Of a stretch of DNA of 64,000 nt, positions 61,546 through 64,000 are shown piece after piece. The DNA is from Pneumocystis sp. 'macacae'. Its lineage: Eukaryota; Ascomycota; Pneumocystomycetes; Pneumocystales; Pneumocystaceae. The stretch is from NCBI GenBank assembly GCA_018127085.1, contig CM030733.1, positions 372,001 through 436,000 of the forward strand. The letters run 5' to 3'. The notes under the pieces are model-generated. The model was not told where the DNA came from. It saw only the letters and a list, made by a program, of their open reading frames with translations, and did not search any database. How positions within the stretch are numbered: the stretch's first letter is position 1; the number at the start of each line of letters is the position of its first letter. The position numbers and the translations under genes are program-made.

Positions 61546-61872
61546 TCAGCTGTCCCTTCTGCCTGCATCTTTCTCCTCAGTCTCTTTCTTGCCCGCATCG
61601 TCTCTGCGGCGCCTCAGCCGCTCGTCTTCTTTTTTTCTAATATACTGAAACAATTGGCCTTTTTCACCCAAAAAAAACACAATACCATGTCTTCTGACGC
61701 CTTTTCACGCTTCCTAAGCGCATCTGCGCCTCCTGGAAGCACCGTCTCGTCCACAAAACATGCTGAATCCGTCAGACACGCTGCTGCTGCTTTTCTTACC
61801 AGAGCTCCGCGCAATCCCCCGCTGCTGCATCCACAGCCCTCTAAGGCCCTTCAATGTCTGCAGAAAACGCAT
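61546..61872 (-). CDS. INH1: Mitochondrial ATP synthase inhibitor (IF1/Inh1)
   Basis: Three exons: 61800-61872, 61681-61762 and 61546-61636. The introns are 61763-61799 and 61637-61680. The sum is 82 codons. The N-terminus MRFLQTLKGLRGLWMQQRGI is an Arg-rich mitochondrial presequence. Exon 2 gives DETVLPGGADALRKREKASE and DMV, the IATP signature (G-x-F/L-x-K-R-E-K-A-x-E-D). Exon 3 gives KKEDERLRRRRDDAGKKE and ends at 61546, a charged helix as in the family but short. The family blocks ATP hydrolysis by F1 at low pH. The codons are GC-rich, unlike genes left of 60 kb. One donor (GTGTTT) is non-typical but required by phase. Confidence 0.75.
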
Positions 61873-62093
61873 GCCAGTACGTCTGCTGCTGCTACTGCAC
61901 CGTCCACACCGTTTGCGCGTATTCAGCGCTGCTGCTGCTGCCCCGGCGCACCACGCAGCCTCAGATCCGCCACGGGACACCCGGTGTCCATGACAACCAC
62001 CACGACACGGCAATATACAGCACAGTGCACACATTCTTACAACTAATACATGTAGAAAACAGTGCTACGCACTCTACTCCATATACAGACACC
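61873..62093. other. GC-rich spacer with CTG-like repeats
   Basis: A short spacer between INH1 and 14-3-3. CTGCTG-type runs occur here and in INH1 (for example 61890-61895 and 61932-61942). Overlapping long open frames on both strands here follow from high GC, not from a recognised gene. Confidence 0.4.
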
Positions 62094-63154
62094 CTATATA
62101 TCCTCTGCCCTTGCAGCCTCGTCCTCCAGATCCTTGACCTGGTCCGGGGTCTCCGAGACCCCCTCCTTCAAGTCGCACTTTTCGTTCGAGTCCTGCATGT
62201 CCGATGTCCACAGCGTAAGATTGTCTCTCAGCAGTTGCTGCCCCTGTCAGCACCCCCTATATACACCCACATACCATAATCAGGGTCGAGTCCTTGTACG
62301 ACTCCTCCGACAGCGTGTCCAGCTCTGCAATTGCATCGTCAAACGCCTGCTTCGCCAGATGGCACGCCGAGTCTGGCTTCCCCAGGATCTCGTAGTAGAA
62401 GACCGAGAAGTTCAGTGCCAGTCCCAGCCGGATCGGGTGTGTCGGCGGCAGCTCCAGCATCGCTATCTCTGATGCCTCCTTGTATGCCTCCAGCGACGAG
62501 TCCGATGAGCTCTTCCGCTTGTCGCCCGTCGCAAACTCCGCCAGATATCGGTAGTAGTCGCCCTTCCTGTACGCCTCAGCATGCACCAACCCTAACCGCT
62601 GCGCTTCTGCCCGCCCTAGCCCCAGCCCTACACCGCCAACCTAACCCTATCACAGCCCTAACCCTATGTTCAACCCTAACCCTAGCCCAACCCTGCCTGC
62701 CCACCAGCCCGCGCAGCCTGCCCGCACACCGCGGCTCACGTACATTTTGTAGTAAAACACCTTGCTCTCCCCACTCGTCGCCGACTGCAGCAGGTGCTTG
62801 TCCAGCACCTCCAGGATGTCCCCACAGATCCTCGTCAGCTCCGTCTCGATCTTGTCCCGGTACTCCTTGATCAGCTTTGCCTGCTCCGTGTTGCCCTTGT
62901 TCTCCTCCTTCTGCTCAATCGACGAAACAATCCGCCACGACGCCCGCCGTGCCCCAATCACATTCTTGTATGCAACCGACAGCAGGTTCCTCTCCTCCAC
63001 CGTGAGCTCCTGGTCTCCCGATGCTACTGCCTTCATGTTCTCGACCATTTCTGCCCCGTCAGCCTCGCCCCTCCTCTTCCTCTGCCCCACCCTCATACCG
63101 CTCTGCCTGCTCGGCAAGCTTTGCAAGGTACACAGAGTCTTCCCGACTTGCCAT
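62094..63154 (-). CDS. rad24: 14-3-3 protein
   Basis: Four exons: 63091-63154, 62744-63050, 62275-62566 and 62094-62237. The sum is 269 codons (268 residues). The sequence starts [20 protein letters not shown]. It continues [47 protein letters not shown] joined to [54 protein letters not shown], and [12 protein letters not shown] joined to [13 protein letters not shown]. This covers all nine helices and the phosphopeptide-binding K, R, R and Y residues. The acidic C-terminal tail ends at 62094. It is very close to fungal Rad24/Bmh1. Introns 1 and 3 are 40 and 37 bases; intron 2 is 177 bases and unusual (next entry). GC-rich third positions throughout. Confidence 0.97.
62587..62690 (-). repeat. 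Degenerate TTAGGG-like units within a 14-3-3 intron
   Basis: The + strand holds repeated CCCTAA/CCCTA units (for example CAACCCTAACCCTAGCCC near 62671-62688, and CCTAACCCTAT twice). These equal TTAGGG-like units in the sense of the 14-3-3 transcript. They fill most of the 177-base second intron (62567-62743). TTAGGG is the telomere unit expected for this fungal group, so this is an interstitial telomere-like tract. Confidence 0.85.
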
Positions 63155-63341
63155 CTCTGCCCTCTCACTCTGTCTGACCCGACTCGACCTGTGTGCTTTG
63201 CGTGGCTCGCTCCGCCGCTGTCCGCTGCAAAAAAGGGGCGCCATAGCAACCCCGGACACACGGGTTCCCCGTCACTTATTCGATGCCCTGTCCCGCTCTC
63301 CGCAACTCGACAGGGATAACTCTGCCGACTCGCCGACACAC

Positions 63342-64000
63342 ATGGTGCTACAGAGTGCAGCTGCCTGCATGCAGAGACGCGATGCACTGCCGCCGCGGCT
63401 CCAGCTGCGTGCTGCCGAGCTGCGCAGGGCATACCGCGAGGCAGGACAGGCACATGTCTGGGCGGCATTCGACCGGCTGCCGCCCAACAGGCAGCGTGCA
63501 TTCGTCGAGCACGCTGCGTCTGTCGACCCCGCACAGTCGCTGCGTGCTCTTGCACGTGCACTGCGTATGGATGCCCGGCGTTGCCCGGGCAACACAGCCC
63601 CGCTGCCGCGCACGTGCTGTGCATCGACACTCAGTGCGTCGCACGAGGACTTTGCGCGGTGGACCGCAATCGGACTCGAACACATCTGCCACAGCCGCGT
63701 CGCAGCGGTTGTCATGGCAGCGGGGGACGGGACACGCCTGCGCACGGGACACCCCAAGGGCTGCCACGACATCGGGCTGCCGTCACACAAGTCGCTCTTC
63801 CAGCTGCAGGCAGAGCGCATCCGGCGCATCGAGACGCTTGCACAGACACAGTGCTGCAGCACAAGCCCAGTCAGCGTCCCCTGGTACATCATGACAAACA
63901 GGCGGACGCGTGCTGCGACAGAAGACTTCTTCCGCCGCCACGCGTTCTTCGGGCTGCAGCCGAAGAACGTCGTCTTCTTTGTCCAGCACGACATGCCCTG
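63342..64000 (+). CDS. UAP1: UDP-N-acetylglucosamine pyrophosphorylase, N-terminal part
   Basis: Open from ATG 63342 to the window edge (219 complete codons, no intron), so the C-terminal half is missing. Residues 1-110 are an Arg/Ala-rich helical region ([20 protein letters not shown]). The uridyl-binding segment starts near residue 121: [20 protein letters not shown], then [18 protein letters not shown], then [19 protein letters not shown] and [16 protein letters not shown]. These are in family order. The glycine motif departs from the usual L-x-G-G-x-G-T-R-L-G form at two places. It makes UDP-GlcNAc from GlcNAc-1-P and UTP. Pneumocystis is reported to lack chitin, so the likely users are N-glycans and GPI. 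No in-frame ATG is seen upstream. It is divergent from 14-3-3, 187 bases apart. Confidence 0.88.
   Translation, partial: MVLQSAAACMQRRDALPPRLQLRAAELRRAYREAGQAHVWAAFDRLPPNRQRAFVEHAASVDPAQSLRALARALRMDARRCPGNTAPLPRTCCASTLSASHEDFARWTAIGLEHICHSRVAAVVMAAGDGTRLRTGHPKGCHDIGLPSHKSLFQLQAERIRRIETLAQTQCCSTSPVSVPWYIMTNRRTRAATEDFFRRHAFFGLQPKNVVFFVQHDMP

Noticed and set aside
61614..62046. Several overlapping long open frames on both strands
   Set aside because: High GC makes stops rare. Only the spliced INH1 reading has a family match.
62650..63994. Long minus-strand open frames over 14-3-3 and UAP1
   Set aside because: They are shadows of the two recognised genes in other frames and have no family features.
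60900..64000. Contaminating or misjoined DNA at the GC-rich end
   Set aside because: Not excluded, but the GC rise is gradual, introns stay short, and the 14-3-3 protein is close to other fungi. Kept as a finding to be tested by coverage.
1..64000. Classical Msg expression site or conserved recombination junction element
   Set aside because: I saw no sequence resembling the reported junction element. The intact Msg genes here carry their own signal exons.
1..64000. CRISPR arrays, rRNA genes, transposable elements
   Set aside because: No spaced direct repeats, no rRNA core sequences and no transposase or reverse transcriptase motifs were noticed.

Overview
The window looks like nuclear DNA of the fungal genus Pneumocystis. 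The evidence is very AT-rich spacers, compact gene spacing, many introns of about 37-55 bases, and a cluster of cysteine-rich major surface glycoprotein (Msg/Msr-type) genes. Secreted-type M16 metallopeptidase paralogues lie on both sides of that cluster. The species cannot be named from sequence alone. Most genes here are multi-exon, so I rebuilt exon structure by eye from splice signals, reading frame and family motifs. Junctions I could check by phase are given; the others are approximate.

Layout. 1-5 kb: an insulinase-like M16 peptidase on the + strand. 5-32 kb: an accessory region. It holds two full-length Msg genes facing each other (13.4-16.6 kb, +; 18.2-21.4 kb, -), a third shorter Msg-like gene broken at a 10-base homopolymer (22.9-25.0 kb, -), and at least four decayed Msg remnants (8.3-10.4, 11.3, 25.6-26.8 and 30.3 kb) in AT-rich spacer. 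32.6-60.2 kb: ordinary housekeeping genes, closely packed. These are ski8, mitochondrial ribosomal proteins uL17 and uL24, tRNA-Phe, a C2H2 zinc-finger protein, complex I subunit NDUFS6, a second M16 peptidase (-), ALG14, CCE1/YDC2, a fungal membrane protein, NOP15, GET1, a SERF-like protein, SNF7, an SMN orthologue, NAA38, DSK2, a Boi/Pob1-type scaffold, VPS2, ATP15 and a FAM210-type membrane protein. 60.2-64 kb: GC content climbs steeply to the right end, across DPH3, the ATP synthase inhibitor INH1, a 14-3-3 gene and the start of UAP1.

Functional themes. The Msg cluster and the signal-peptide-bearing M16 peptidases point to a surface-protein and secreted-protease locus. SNF7 and VPS2 are both ESCRT-III subunits. 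ATP15 and INH1 both act on F1-ATPase. ALG14 and UAP1 both serve N-glycan and GPI precursor supply. I see no operon-like control, but convergent neighbours are often only 22-150 bases apart.

The points most worth a second look are the homopolymer-interrupted Msg gene, the shared 5' block and hidden introns of the intact Msg genes, the M16 genes flanking the cluster in inverted orientation, the GC gradient, and TTAGGG-like units inside a 14-3-3 intron.
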